38,720 nucleotides of DNA from a virus. Below are positions 6,284 to 14,600 of the stretch, one piece after another. The stretch covers positions 1 to 38,720 of the IMG/VR virus record IMGVR_UViG_3300021961_000008. One strand, written 5' to 3'. The position numbers and the translations under genes were made by a program. The notes below the pieces were generated by a model, which worked only from the letters and a program-made list of their open reading frames with translations, ran no database searches and was not told the DNA's origin. Positions within the stretch are counted from its first letter, which is position 1, and the number at the start of each line of letters is the position of its first letter.

Positions 6284-7416
6284 TTGGCTTCAAGCGCCGC
6301 CACGCGGGCCTTGAGGTCTTCGATTACCGCCTGCTGCTCTTGCATGGCTTTGGTCAGCAGAGAAACCATATTGCCGTAAGCTAGCGCATCGGGGCGGTTC
6401 TGGTCGTCGTATTGGACAAACTGAGACAACCCGATGTCATGCACTTCTTCAGCAATAAATCCACCGAATACAGTGTCGCCGTCGTTGTTGCCTTTGTAGG
6501 TGACTGGGCGAAGTTGCATCACCTCGGCAAGGCCGTAGGTTGCGTCGGCAACTGAGTTTTTATATCGGAGCGAAGAGGTACTGCGCTGAAGGATGCCGCT
6601 GGCAGAACTCATCACCATGTTTGCAGCGGTGCCGGTGGTGCTGGCATAAGCGTCGGGGCAGCGAAACGCACCGTCCACAACGTACAAGCCATCCGCAGAA
6701 GTGTAGCGGACTCGTTCCCCAAGGGCGCCGGCTTTTACGGTGATCAACGAAAACGTTCCATCCTCACTTGCGTTGGTCGGGTCTGCGATTGTTGCCGCCA
6801 ACCGGACGTATTCGGTCTGGACAGCGGTGCTGTCATTGCCGTAAAAACGCAAAAGTGCGATGTCGTCTGATGCCGCTGGAGAAGCGCTGTTTTTCAGAAA
6901 ATTGATGTTCATACCGTTCACGCCAGCATCGGTATCAACAAAATATGCGTTTGTAAGTCCGGTGGACCGCGAGGTGAACGAATACCCGGCAACAGCCACG
7001 CCACCAGTAGCGAGAGTGGTAAATTCACCAGTCGAGGGTGTGGTAGCGCCTATCGTAGTGCTATTAATCGTCCCCGCAGTGAACGGATACCCCGCAATAT
7101 TACCGCTGGCGTCTTCGTAGACCGCTTTACTGGCTGGATAGACGCAGAAGACGTTGGACGTACCGGCGAGGGTGATGGCCGCGCCAGCGGCGGATGACGC
7201 TAGGATAGTGGTGCGGGCAAGCGTAGTGCCGGAAGCGGTGTAAGTCCCAATCCCGACTTCCCAGTTGGCCCCACTGGTGACGCAGTAATACGTCGTGTTG
7301 GCATTGCCAATTGTTGCAAAAGACTGAAACCCGGACACCGCGCCTGCGAGCGTAATAGTGCCCGTGCCAGTAGTGGTAGTGGTCTCCTGTACGCGATCTG
7401 CAACAACTAGCGCCAT
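6280..7416 (-). CDS. Tail fibre/spike with C-terminal S74 intramolecular chaperone
   Basis: The product is 378 aa. The N-terminal 100 residues (ADRVQETTTTTGTGTITLAG, then YYCVTSGANWEVGIGTYTASGTTLARTTILAS) form a virion-attachment-type domain common in fibres. The middle is beta-rich. From about residue 281 (SSLRYKNSV) to the end it matches the peptidase S74 chaperone: a Ser at the cleavage position with Lys286, GLAEVMQLRPVTYKG, FGGFIAEEVHDIG, and a terminal coiled coil (QQAVIEDLKARVAALEAK). In this family the C-terminal domain trims itself off after the fibre trimer folds. It begins 2 bases after the upstream gene's stop. Confidence 0.85.
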   Translation of the reverse strand: MALVVADRVQETTTTTGTGTITLAGAVSGFQSFATIGNANTTYYCVTSGANWEVGIGTYTASGTTLARTTILASSAAGAAITLAGTSNVFCVYPASKAVYEDASGNIAGYPFTAGTINSTTIGATTPSTGEFTTLATGGVAVAGYSFTSRSTGLTNAYFVDTDAGVNGMNINFLKNSASPAASDDIALLRFYGNDSTAVQTEYVRLAATIADPTNASEDGTFSLITVKAGALGERVRYTSADGLYVVDGAFRCPDAYASTTGTAANMVMSSASGILQRSTSSLRYKNSVADATYGLAEVMQLRPVTYKGNNDGDTVFGGFIAEEVHDIGLSQFVQYDDQNRPDALAYGNMVSLLTKAMQEQQAVIEDLKARVAALEAK

Positions 7417-7418
7417 GG

Positions 7419-7889
7419 TTAGTTGTCTATCTGGACGCTAAGCGCCGCCGCAGGAAACGTCGGCGCCGCGTCGCCGTTGTTGACCGTTTTAGATGTCGTC
7501 AACGTGCCATAGATCAGCAGATTGCCCCCGGTCGCAGCATCAAAAATCCCAAAAGACGTGATGGTGCCCCAATTGGCTGTCGGGACCGGAAACGTCACAG
7601 ACCCATTATTGCTGGTAGTCCCGGATGTCCCTGACGAAACGGTAGTCGACGCTGCCGCTTGCGTCCCCGCCCAATTGGAAAGGCTCGACGTAATGGCGAC
7701 GCGAGCATACGAGCCCCCAGACACCTCGGTGCCGCCGCCTGCGTCTGAAGGGGCCGAGGTATAGAGCCCGGCATACAGCGTGGCCGGGCCAGTCCCGGCC
7801 GCTGCGGATGCCCCCGTAATGCCGATTGCTTGGGCGCGAAACAGCCAGTCGATCAACTTGTTTTCGAGAAAATTGGAAAAAGCGGCCAT
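7419..7889 (-). CDS. Phage structural protein of the 'GIFDA' fibre-associated family, paralog 1
   Basis: The product is 156 aa. It opens FSNFLENKLIDWLFRAQAIG, has LYAGLYTSAPSDAGGGTEVS and YARVAITSS in the centre, and WGTITSFGIFDAATGGNLLIYGTLTTSKTVNNGD near the end. This pattern is a frequent small virion protein, usually labelled a tail-fibre or head-fibre component; its exact place in the particle is not certain. The neighbour at 7902-8288 has the same layout and is a diverged duplicate. The start at 7889 has a clear GAGGGA ribosome site. Confidence 0.75.
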   Translation of the reverse strand: MAAFSNFLENKLIDWLFRAQAIGITGASAAAGTGPATLYAGLYTSAPSDAGGGTEVSGGSYARVAITSSLSNWAGTQAAASTTVSSGTSGTTSNNGSVTFPVPTANWGTITSFGIFDAATGGNLLIYGTLTTSKTVNNGDAAPTFPAAALSVQIDN

Positions 7890-7901
7890 GTTGTCCCTCT
7901 A

Positions 7902-8288
7902 CTAAGACTGTGTAATCGTGACGGCGCCGGCAGGGATCAATAGCACGTCGTTCGTGAAAACTGTCCGCGCGACTGCTATGTCTCCCCATGCCAACAAATT
8001 ACCGGATGAAAGCGAATCGAAAATCCCAAAGCCAACAACGGTGCCCCATGCACTTCCCGCTGCGGCGAATGCTATGTCGGAGACGTTGCTAGCAGCGGAC
8101 CCCGTCGCAGAAAACGTAATCGGGCGTCGAGCGTAATTAGTTCCGGTGAGCTCTACACCGCCACCGGAATCTGTCGGCAACGTGCTGTAGGCGGCGACAT
8201 AAAGCGTGCCTGCTGGCGTGTAGGGAACGCCACAGAAAACATGCTGCACCACTGCGTTCTCAAGATAATCGGTGTAGGAGCCGGCCAT
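7902..8288 (-). CDS. Phage structural protein of the 'GIFDA' fibre-associated family, paralog 2
   Basis: The product is 128 aa. It shares with the 156-aa neighbour the N-terminal helix (YTDYLENAVVQHVF), a centre with YVAAYSTLPTDSGGGVELTG, then NYARRPITFS, and a C-terminal WGTVVGFGIFDSLSSGNLLAWGDIA and VLLIPAGAVTI. It lacks the Thr/Ser-rich insertion found around residues 80-100 of the neighbour. The start overlaps the adaptor stop (TGATG), so the two are translated together. Possibly the pair form mixed oligomers on the head or tail. Confidence 0.75.
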   Translation of the reverse strand: MAGSYTDYLENAVVQHVFCGVPYTPAGTLYVAAYSTLPTDSGGGVELTGTNYARRPITFSATGSAASNVSDIAFAAAGSAWGTVVGFGIFDSLSSGNLLAWGDIAVARTVFTNDVLLIPAGAVTITQS

Positions 8289-8905
8289 CAGTAGGACCTC
8301 GACCGAATCTTAACAACGCCGCCGCTAAACTCCTGCCGGGAGTTGGCCAGCACCAGACTATCCATCGCAGCGCCCAACAGGCCGCGCCACGTTTCGATGC
8401 GGCCGTCATCGCGCAGGTATGGCGCGCTTGCGATGAGCGACGCCCACAGATAGATGTCCGGGTGCGCGGTCAGTAGCCAATTGGTCGTGTTGGACTCGGA
8501 TAGGGTCGGCGTTTTGCCGTAGTAGATCATCTCCGCGGTCTGCGCGGAGTCTGGCGCCGGCAGCACCTCCATCGAGGCGCCGACGACAGAAAAATATCGG
8601 GGCGTGCCGCTGGTCGGGTAACCTTGGCTCTTTTTGAGCTGCATCTCTTCCTGCGTCAGGAATTGCAGCTTAGTGACCGGGCTGGTGCGCAGGTACAGCG
8701 TCGTCATCTCGAGGTAATCGAGCGGCAGCGTGGTGTACTGCGAGTCGATTGTGGCGTCCGCGCGGACGACCATTGGGCGGATTCGCATGTCGCGATTGAG
8801 CCCAGCTTCGGCGAGCTGGATAAAAGTCGGGATCTGGTCGGTGAGGTCGGTCCGGTTAAGCCAGTCCGCTACCGCGGCTTTAAGGGTCGCGTAGTTGGTG
8901 ATCAC
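8288..8905 (-). CDS. Head-tail adaptor protein (SU10-type)
   Basis: The product is 205 aa from the GTG at 8905. It opens ITNYATLKAAVADWLNRTDL, then IPTFIQLAEAGLNRDMRIRP, the usual N terminus of SU10-type adaptors, which form the ring between portal and nozzle. Further family-like segments are TLPLDYLEMTTLYL and LLTAHPDIYLWASLIASAPYLRDD. I chose GTG at 8903-8905 because it overlaps the upstream stop as GTGA, the coupling used through this operon; a TTG 15 bases further out at 8920 is possible but has no better ribosome site. Confidence 0.8.
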   Translation of the reverse strand: MITNYATLKAAVADWLNRTDLTDQIPTFIQLAEAGLNRDMRIRPMVVRADATIDSQYTTLPLDYLEMTTLYLRTSPVTKLQFLTQEEMQLKKSQGYPTSGTPRYFSVVGASMEVLPAPDSAQTAEMIYYGKTPTLSESNTTNWLLTAHPDIYLWASLIASAPYLRDDGRIETWRGLLGAAMDSLVLANSRQEFSGGVVKIRSRSY

Positions 8906-9198
8906 ACGCGGCCCCGCCAAATCCGGAAGCAGTCGTTTTGCGGGTCATTTAACCAGCGCTTCACCGCGGCCGGGTCGTTCCAGCTACCGTCGCGCATCAT
9001 CTGCTCGACGATCACCATCGGGATTTCGGCCACGGGTTTCATCTCAGAATCCCATTTACCGTGGTCCTGACGAGCTCGCGCGAAGTCGATGATCGGCGCT
9101 ACATCCTGCTGCGAAACGTGGACCACGCGGCCGTCCTCGTGCGCGTCGCTGACCAGCGTTTTTGCGGTTGTCGCTGTCGTTTCGAGTACCGTTTTCAT
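8902..9198 (-). CDS. Small protein following the capsid gene
   Basis: The product is 98 aa. It opens MKTVLETTATTAKTLVSDAHEDGRVVHVSQQDVAPIIDFARARQDH, with a central KPVAEIPMVIVEQMMRDG and a C-terminal WLNDPQNDCFRIWRGRV. Proteins with 'QQDV.PI.D.A' and 'IP..V.E....DG...D...VKRWLND' motifs follow the capsid gene in SU10-like and related phages. They are thought to be head-associated but lack an assigned role. The ribosome site is the G-run GGGGGG just downstream of a hairpin. Confidence 0.7.
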   Translation of the reverse strand: MKTVLETTATTAKTLVSDAHEDGRVVHVSQQDVAPIIDFARARQDHGKWDSEMKPVAEIPMVIVEQMMRDGSWNDPAAVKRWLNDPQNDCFRIWRGRV

Positions 9199-9217
9199 GT
9201 GCCCCCCATAAAGGCTC

Positions 9218-9235
9218 GGGGGCGTTGCCGCCCCC
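9218..9235 (-). terminator. Stem-loop after the major capsid gene
   Basis: On the minus strand the stem is GGGGGCG/CGCCCCC (7 bp, perfect) with the stable tetraloop GCAA, followed by GAGCCTTTAT. It sits between the capsid stop at 9251 and the next start at 9198. The U-run is weak, so it is more likely a partial terminator or a 3' end that protects capsid mRNA than a full stop. Confidence 0.6.
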
Positions 9236-9250
9236 TTGCCATCACCAGTC

Positions 9251-10186
9251 TTAGGTCGTGGTCAGGTCCGCGATCACACCGTGCGCCGCTTCGTTGCGCA
9301 TTTCGAGACCGTACTCCACCACGATCATTTCCGTTTCCGCGTCGCCGATTTTAGCAATCGGGGTGCGCTGGAAGTTGCGGAAGTAGCCCACCGCCGCGTA
9401 GCTCGGGTCGAGCAAAAACGCGGTGCGCTCACGCTGCCAGCGGTTGGGGACCACTTTGAGGTCACCAAAGTCGGAAGCGTAAATCGTCGCGGACTGCAAG
9501 ATGGTGCTCGGGGACACAACCTGCTGCGAAGTGCTGCGGCCGGTAAATGCCGAGACCTTCATCTTGTTGACCGGGCCAACCATCAGCAGCGTGGGCTCCG
9601 CGCCGTTGATGTAGCAGGTCTGCAAATTGCCTTTGAGCAGCGTCTCGTCCAGCGCACGCTGGGTGCCGTCCGTCGCGGCCGTGGAGGTGGACCCGCTGGC
9701 ACCACCGACGCCGCGGCTAGCGTTGGTCGACAGCCACGATTCAATCGCGCGCGTGAGGCGGGCCGTGGTCGTGTTGCCGGAGTTAGACGCCTGATTTGCA
9801 AGCAGGGACTTCTCCATGTCGCGCTTGAGCGCTTTGCTTGAGAGCGCCATCTGGTGCGCCATTTCGCTGTTGCGGCCGGCGCTGTTCATCGACTGCTGCG
9901 AGCCGGTGACGGTAGCGTCGCGCTTCTGGATCTGGCAGATGTTAGAGGCGCGAACGGTAGCGGTGGCGGCGCTGCGGCTCAATTCAAAACCTTCCAGCTC
10001 GGCCGTGGTGGAGACGGCGGGCAGGTTTTCAGTCTGCCAATCGAAAGTCACGTTGGAGACATTGCGGCGACCGACAGCCGTAACGAACGGGGTGTCGGTC
10101 GGGTCAATGTTGTAGATCATGTCCGAGAGGTCCTCGCGGTTCCCCTTGGCGGTGTAGGTCGGAAAAGCATTCGTGACGATAGCCAT
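9251..10186 (-). CDS. Major capsid protein (SU10-type, DUF5309 family)
   Basis: The product is 311 aa. The start (NAFPTYTAKGNREDLSDMIY, then NIDPTDTPFVTAVGRR) and the block RASNICQIQKRDATVTGSQQ are characteristic of SU10-type HK97-fold capsid proteins, as is the helix SEMAHQMALSSKALKRDMEK. The C terminus carries DFGDLKVVPNRWQRERTAFLLDPSYAAVGYFR and IVVEYGLEMRNEAAHGVIADL. It follows the scaffold gene by 5 bases with a GAGG ribosome site and is followed by a stem-loop. The length matches the family, so it is complete. Confidence 0.9.
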   Translation of the reverse strand: MAIVTNAFPTYTAKGNREDLSDMIYNIDPTDTPFVTAVGRRNVSNVTFDWQTENLPAVSTTAELEGFELSRSAATATVRASNICQIQKRDATVTGSQQSMNSAGRNSEMAHQMALSSKALKRDMEKSLLANQASNSGNTTTARLTRAIESWLSTNASRGVGGASGSTSTAATDGTQRALDETLLKGNLQTCYINGAEPTLLMVGPVNKMKVSAFTGRSTSQQVVSPSTILQSATIYASDFGDLKVVPNRWQRERTAFLLDPSYAAVGYFRNFQRTPIAKIGDAETEMIVVEYGLEMRNEAAHGVIADLTTT

Positions 10187-10191
10187 TTTAA

Positions 10192-11166
10192 TTACCTCGA
10201 AAGTAGAGCTTCAAAAGCGCTCGCGGCATCGCGGACGCTCCCAGTTTTTGCAAGACGCTGTTTCGCGCGCGTCAAATCGCTCACCGACTTCGGCACGGTA
10301 TTCGCCGCCCCGGGGCGCAGCACGGGCGCAGCTTGGCGCTGCACCGGCTTCACCTGTCCGGCTCGGTTTTGCAGTTGGTCGAACAGCATGGCTTTGCGCA
10401 AGATGGCCACAGAGCGGTGGTCCACCAGACTCTTCAGCTCATCGGCATGGAACCCGTTCTGCTGCCCATAGGTCAGCAGTGCGTCGCGTTCCTGTTTCGC
10501 GGTCTCCGGGTTTTTCCACTCGGGGACTACGGTCAGCAACGCATCGCGCTCCTGCATCAGGACCGACTGGTTGTGCTGAGCCTGCTCGAACTGAGCGATC
10601 TCGGCCAATCGGCCCTGCTCCTGCTGGATTGCGTAGAGCCGCTGCTGCCGCCGCTGTTTTTCAGCCCACTGCACGCTGTACTCGATGGGGTCGTCGGCGC
10701 GAAGCCGGTCCCAGTCGGGTTCCGCGGGCGTGTTGGCCTCGACCTGCTGCTGTAGTGCGTTGAGCAGGTGCGCGTATTGTGCGCGCTCCGTCCGGACCTG
10801 ATCGAACTCGGCGAGCGCTGCTTTGCGTGCCTCGGCGAGCTCTTGGGTCTTACGGGTGTAGTCCGCGGTCCTTGAATAACCGTTGATCAGCTCATTAAGC
10901 GGGACCTCGATCTCTTGACCATTAACCTTAATGGTGTAGACCGGCACCGGGTCTTGCTCTGCCTCCGATTCATCATCATCGCGGAGCGGCTCCGACACGT
11001 CTTCCGGCGCGTCGTAACCGGCGTCGGAATAATCCGGCGCCTGCGTGCTTTCGGAAGCCTCTTGGGTCTCCGGCTGTTCGCCGGCCAATAAACTCTCGAA
11101 AGCGGCTTCTGCGGCTTGTAGGCTGCCGCTGTTAACATCCGCAGTGCTCTCTGGCGTGCTGCTCAT
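10192..11166 (-). CDS. Capsid scaffolding protein
   Basis: The product is 324 aa. An acidic, disordered N terminus (about 75 residues, Glu/Asp/Ser/Pro-rich) precedes YTIKVNGQEIEVPLNELINGY, then SRTADYTRKTQELAEARKAALAEF, a long charged helix, and a basic C-terminal region (KSVSDLTRAKQRLAKTGSVRD). The 'VNGQE.EV.L.ELI.GYSR..DYT.KT' block is typical of phage scaffold proteins. Position between portal and capsid agrees. AAGGAG lies about 9 bases before the ATG at 11166, one of the strongest ribosome sites in the block. Confidence 0.85.
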   Translation of the reverse strand: MSSTPESTADVNSGSLQAAEAAFESLLAGEQPETQEASESTQAPDYSDAGYDAPEDVSEPLRDDDESEAEQDPVPVYTIKVNGQEIEVPLNELINGYSRTADYTRKTQELAEARKAALAEFDQVRTERAQYAHLLNALQQQVEANTPAEPDWDRLRADDPIEYSVQWAEKQRRQQRLYAIQQEQGRLAEIAQFEQAQHNQSVLMQERDALLTVVPEWKNPETAKQERDALLTYGQQNGFHADELKSLVDHRSVAILRKAMLFDQLQNRAGQVKPVQRQAAPVLRPGAANTVPKSVSDLTRAKQRLAKTGSVRDAASAFEALLSR

Positions 11167-11169
11167 CGT

Positions 11170-11433
11170 TTACTCCTTGCGCCCTTTTAGGCGCTCCATA
11201 TGGGCCAACGTGAGGCGCCCAGACTGCGCCACTACGTTTAGGTGGGTTCTGACGTGGTCAAGGCAGGTGATGGCCCTGTAGAGCATCTCGCGGCCTTGTG
11301 CGTCCTCTGGCGGGGTTTTGCGCCAGCTCTCGACGTACTGGGCCTCGAGGTCGGCCAGCACTTTCTGCAGCACCGGGTCGTCCAGCAACTGCTGGGCTCG
11401 GGCGCCATATTCGACTTCTTCGGACCGGGTCAT
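11170..11433 (-). CDS. Small helical protein between portal and scaffold
   Basis: The product is 87 aa, almost all helical and charged: TRSEEVEYGARAQQLLDDPV, then LQKVLADLEAQYVESWRKTP and REMLYRAITCLDHVRTHLNVVAQSGRL. Similar small proteins sit at this spot in many head-gene clusters. No motif gives a function; an assembly helper is possible. It starts 8 bases after the portal stop and stops 4 bases before the scaffold start. Confidence 0.75.
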   Translation of the reverse strand: MTRSEEVEYGARAQQLLDDPVLQKVLADLEAQYVESWRKTPPEDAQGREMLYRAITCLDHVRTHLNVVAQSGRLTLAHMERLKGRKE

Positions 11434-11440
11434 CGGGTTC

Positions 11441-13630
11441 TCACATCATCGGGAGCTGTTGTGGCATTTGAGGCGCGACGGCCTGCTGCATCGCTGTCTG
11501 TTGCCGGGACTGTTCGCGCTCGCGCTCGACCAGCGCGCGGATCTGCGCGACGTTGACCTGCGCGCCGTACCTCGCTTGGATTTCGGCGGCGCGCAGCGAG
11601 ATGTCTGCGTCGAGCTTGTCTCGCTCGCGGTCGTCGGCCCGCAGCGATTCTTCCTTTTTGAGCTGGAGCTCGGCCGCTTTTTTGGCGATGTCTGCGTGGA
11701 TCGACTGCGCCTGCACCTGCGCCAATATCTGCTCCGGCGTCGGGCCCGGCGGGGTGGGCTCAGGCGGCTGGTAGTCGGCCGAAACTTCGCTCACAAACTG
11801 CGACGCATCACGGAATCCGGACAGCTCGACCACTTTGGCCAGCGTGTTCCGGTACTGCTGCACGGTGACCAGCGGATTCGCCGGACCCAGCGTTTGCAGG
11901 ATCTGCTCCTGCTTCGCCGCAATCTGCGTAAGCATTGCCATGCGCTCTTCATTGCTGCTAGCACTCAGCGCCACGTTCACATCGACATCCATATCCGCAT
12001 TCCAGACTCGCGGGTCGATGGGCACAAACTTGCCCCGCAGGCGCACGATCATCGGCTGGCTCTGGTGCTTGGTCAGCATGCGGAGCAGGCCGCGGAACAT
12101 GCGCTTGAGCCCAGTCTCGGCAAACACCCGGGCCACCAGCTCTATGCGGCCCTGCGCAGCGCTTATGGTGGCCGCCACGGCCGCTCTGGTGCTGCTCTGG
12201 AGCGCGTCCGCGTTGAGGCCCTGCGAGGCCTTGCTGATGCCCGTGCGCGTCTCCTTGACCATGTCGAGGTATTCGACCACCGGGAACGCCGCCTGCCCAA
12301 CAAAAGGCTGCGAGAAAGGCTGGACCATGCCCGGCGCGCGCATGCGGATGATGGCCCCGGTTTCGTTGTTCAACACGTCGTCGAGGTTGACCTGCCCTTC
12401 GACAATGGCCGTCCGGGGGTGGATGGACTGCGCAAGACTGTCGAGGATGTCGCGCATCACTTCGGACTTAGTCTCCTGAATGTCGAGGACCTTGTCGGCC
12501 TCGCTCAAACCGATGACAAGATGCGGCTCGGGGTCCGGCGTAAAAACCGCGAACGGGACCTCGTCGCATCCCTCCGCTGCCACGACCTTGTACGCGCTGC
12601 CGATGGTGCAAACCTTCACCAGCTCGGCGACACCATCGCCGTCGCGGTCATAGCGCAGGTAGCTCTCGATGTAGAGCACCTTGCGGCTCGGGGCGTCAGA
12701 TCGGTCCGCCTTGTAAATCGACAGGAAAGGATTGCGCTCGGTGCGCTCCTCGTTCGTTTCGAGGTCGTCGTCCTCGCTGGAGTTTTCCTCGACCAGTTTC
12801 TGGTCGTAGCCCATCGCCACGAGGTCGCTGACGGTGAGCACCTGCCGGTGCGCCACTAGGCTTGCGCTGTCGAGGTCTCTCGCGCGCCGGTCTACCAAAA
12901 ACTCCTCCGGCGGCACCGCGGCGACGCGGTACTTGAGTTGGCGCTTAACCCGGCGCAGGACCACATCGAACGTCGGTAGCGCCATCGGCTGGAGGCCCTG
13001 CATGTCGAGGCTTTCGGCCTTGGCCTCGACGTTCATCGCGACACTCACCACGGCCAGTTCCGGGTCCTGCGTCAGCACCGCAACCTCGGCGTCAGATAGC
13101 CCCGAATAGCTGTACTCGCTAGTGTCGATCTGTTCCTCGGGCCACCACTTAACGATGCCGGTCTTGCGGACTAGCGCATCCTTGAACACCGCGTAGAGGA
13201 TCGAAAAGCCCGGGTTCTGCTTGCTGAAAATCTGGTGGACAACGTCGGTCGCTTGCTCTGCGCTAGCGATGTCCTCCGGGCCCACGGGGACAAACTCGGC
13301 CACGCGCTCGGTGCCCGTAAAGATGCGCATCAGGTTGGGCATCATGCCCAGCACCACGTCGCGCACATCGGTGCTCACATGCGCGCTGCGACCCTCCTCT
13401 TCGGTGCCAAACGGTTCGCCCCGATAATATCTCGTCGCCTTCGCGCGCTCCGGGGACACCACGCTGTCGATGTAATCAATCGCATCTGTGAGCTCAGCCG
13501 CAACGGCCGCGGAAAGTTTCTCGTTGGCCTCAATCTCGGCCGCGTCTTCGCGACCAGCGTCGTCCTCGTCCGGCAGCTCGACGCCTGCGTCGGCCAGCAT
13601 CGCGATCTGTTCTGGGGTCGGTCCGGTCAT
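11441..13630 (-). CDS. Portal protein (P22-type)
   Basis: The product is 729 aa, in the size range of P22-type portals. Family-like segments in order are DYIDSVVSPERAKATRYYRG, RSAHVSTDVRDVVLGMMPNLMRIF (N-terminal wing), GFSILYAVFKDALVRKTGIV, VLRRVKRQLKYRVAAVPPEEFLVDRRA, DILDSLAQSIHPRTAIVEGQ, and SQGLNADALQSSTRAAVAAT (crown side). The last 150 residues are a long Gln/Glu-rich helix (YGAQVNVAQIRALVEREREQ), like the barrel of P22 gp1. The ATG at 13630 overlaps the upstream stop as ATGA; the in-frame extension beyond it is unsupported. It forms the dodecameric DNA gate and binds terminase. Confidence 0.9.
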   Translation of the reverse strand: MTGPTPEQIAMLADAGVELPDEDDAGREDAAEIEANEKLSAAVAAELTDAIDYIDSVVSPERAKATRYYRGEPFGTEEEGRSAHVSTDVRDVVLGMMPNLMRIFTGTERVAEFVPVGPEDIASAEQATDVVHQIFSKQNPGFSILYAVFKDALVRKTGIVKWWPEEQIDTSEYSYSGLSDAEVAVLTQDPELAVVSVAMNVEAKAESLDMQGLQPMALPTFDVVLRRVKRQLKYRVAAVPPEEFLVDRRARDLDSASLVAHRQVLTVSDLVAMGYDQKLVEENSSEDDDLETNEERTERNPFLSIYKADRSDAPSRKVLYIESYLRYDRDGDGVAELVKVCTIGSAYKVVAAEGCDEVPFAVFTPDPEPHLVIGLSEADKVLDIQETKSEVMRDILDSLAQSIHPRTAIVEGQVNLDDVLNNETGAIIRMRAPGMVQPFSQPFVGQAAFPVVEYLDMVKETRTGISKASQGLNADALQSSTRAAVAATISAAQGRIELVARVFAETGLKRMFRGLLRMLTKHQSQPMIVRLRGKFVPIDPRVWNADMDVDVNVALSASSNEERMAMLTQIAAKQEQILQTLGPANPLVTVQQYRNTLAKVVELSGFRDASQFVSEVSADYQPPEPTPPGPTPEQILAQVQAQSIHADIAKKAAELQLKKEESLRADDRERDKLDADISLRAAEIQARYGAQVNVAQIRALVEREREQSRQQTAMQQAVAPQMPQQLPMM

Positions 13631-14058
13631 TTCGGCGCCTTGTACTGGATTCGCAGAATCTGATTGCGCACGCGGTCGCGCTCTAGCCGGGGGCCGTGAA
13701 TCGGACCGCCAGCCAGCCACGCAGAGCACGTCCGGTCGCCAGCGCACTTGAAGTCGAACAGCTCACAAAACCCAAGGTCAGCCGCGTCCAGCACGTTCGC
13801 CGCGTAGCCCTCGGGCTCGTCGTCGATGCCGTCAAGAATGCAGTCAAGCATCTCCGCAGTCTGGATAAACGCAGCGCAGTTCCCGCAGCGCATGCCCTTG
13901 GCCTGCGCCACCGTCGTCTGCCATTCATCCGCCCGGGCTTGCCAAAACTGCGGGCTGGGGTCGCCCGGGTTCGCCGGGCCATAGCCGACGTTTTTGAACG
14001 CCCAGTCGCGGGCCTTGAGGTTGGCCTTGATGTCGCGCGTGGCGAGCGGGCACTCCAT
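13627..14058 (-). CDS. Cys-rich conserved head-region protein
   Basis: The product is 143 aa from the ATG at 14058, which overlaps the upstream TAG by one base. Motifs in order are MECPLATRDIKANLKARDWA, YGPANPGDPSPQFWQARADEW, RCGNCAAFIQTAEMLDCILDG, GFCELFDFKCAGDRTCSAWL and GGPIHG. The Cys pattern CGNC, C, C, C, C recurs in small proteins next to phage portal genes and resembles a small iron-sulfur or zinc module. Its role in the particle is unknown to me. It ends in an ATGA overlap with the portal gene. Confidence 0.75.
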   Translation of the reverse strand: MECPLATRDIKANLKARDWAFKNVGYGPANPGDPSPQFWQARADEWQTTVAQAKGMRCGNCAAFIQTAEMLDCILDGIDDEPEGYAANVLDAADLGFCELFDFKCAGDRTCSAWLAGGPIHGPRLERDRVRNQILRIQYKAPK

Positions 14059-14393
14059 TAGTCGACGACCGTCCACGCAACCGTAGCCGCGGTCACCCCG
14101 GCGTCGCGGATAAAGGCCAGCTTTTCGTTGGCCTTGACGTAGACATATTCGACCCAATTGTTGACCAGCATCGGGCTGGCAGTGATGGTCGCGGTGGGCG
14201 TCGCGGCGATTGCAAAATGGCAATGGCCCTGCGAGCACGCTAGTCGCACCAGCACGTCCTTGGTCGCCGACAGAACCGCGGTGGCCGCGGAGGTCGTACC
14301 AACAGCGACAACGCCAGAGGTGCCGATGTCGTCAGACGATAGAATTGCGCCGGGGATGACACGGCCGTTGCCGTCGACAAGCTGGTTAGCCAT
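14058..14393 (-). CDS. Putative head decoration or minor structural protein
   Basis: The product is 111 aa. It is rich in Ala, Thr and Val with beta-strand periodicity: TSGVVAVGTTSAATAVLSAT, VLVRLACSQGHCHFAIAATP, WVEYVYVKANEKLAFIRDAG, and ends VAWTVVD. There is no catalytic motif. Such small all-beta proteins between terminase and portal are often capsid decoration or stabilising proteins; this is inference from composition and place. The ATG directly abuts the TAA of the 52-aa gene upstream, whose last codons (GCGAGGAAAAAG) supply the ribosome site. Confidence 0.7.
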   Translation of the reverse strand: MANQLVDGNGRVIPGAILSSDDIGTSGVVAVGTTSAATAVLSATKDVLVRLACSQGHCHFAIAATPTATITASPMLVNNWVEYVYVKANEKLAFIRDAGVTAATVAWTVVD

Positions 14394-14552
14394 TTACTTT
14401 TTCCTCGCGGCCTTGCGGCCCTCGCTCATCGCAATGGCGATGGCCTGTTTCGGACTCTTGACCACGGGCCCACCTTTGCCGGAATGCAGCGTGCCGCCCT
14501 TGAACTCGTGCATTACCTTGCCGACCTTGGCTTGCATCTTCGACTTCTTCAT
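14394..14552 (-). CDS. DUF6496-like small basic protein
   Basis: The product is 52 aa: basic N terminus (MKKSKMQAKVGKVMHEFKGG), then TLHSGKGGPVVKSPKQAIAI, and the end AMSEGRKAARKK. 'VMHEFK.G.L.SG.GGPVVKS.KQAIAIA.SE.RKA' is a recurring small phage and bacterial protein pattern (DUF6496). It may bind nucleic acid; the function is not known. The ribosome site GAGGG is 8 bases before the ATG. It is the first gene after the large terminase. Confidence 0.75.
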   Translation of the reverse strand: MKKSKMQAKVGKVMHEFKGGTLHSGKGGPVVKSPKQAIAIAMSEGRKAARKK

Positions 14553-14600
14553 GGTAGGCCCTCAAATCGATGGCGGAAGCGTACCACAGCGCGCGCAGGA

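Noticed and set aside
11318-12859. 513-codon open frame on the plus strand
   Set aside because: It lies wholly opposite the portal gene and has the His/Arg/Leu-rich composition of an antisense shadow in GC-rich DNA; there is no ribosome site or family-like motif.
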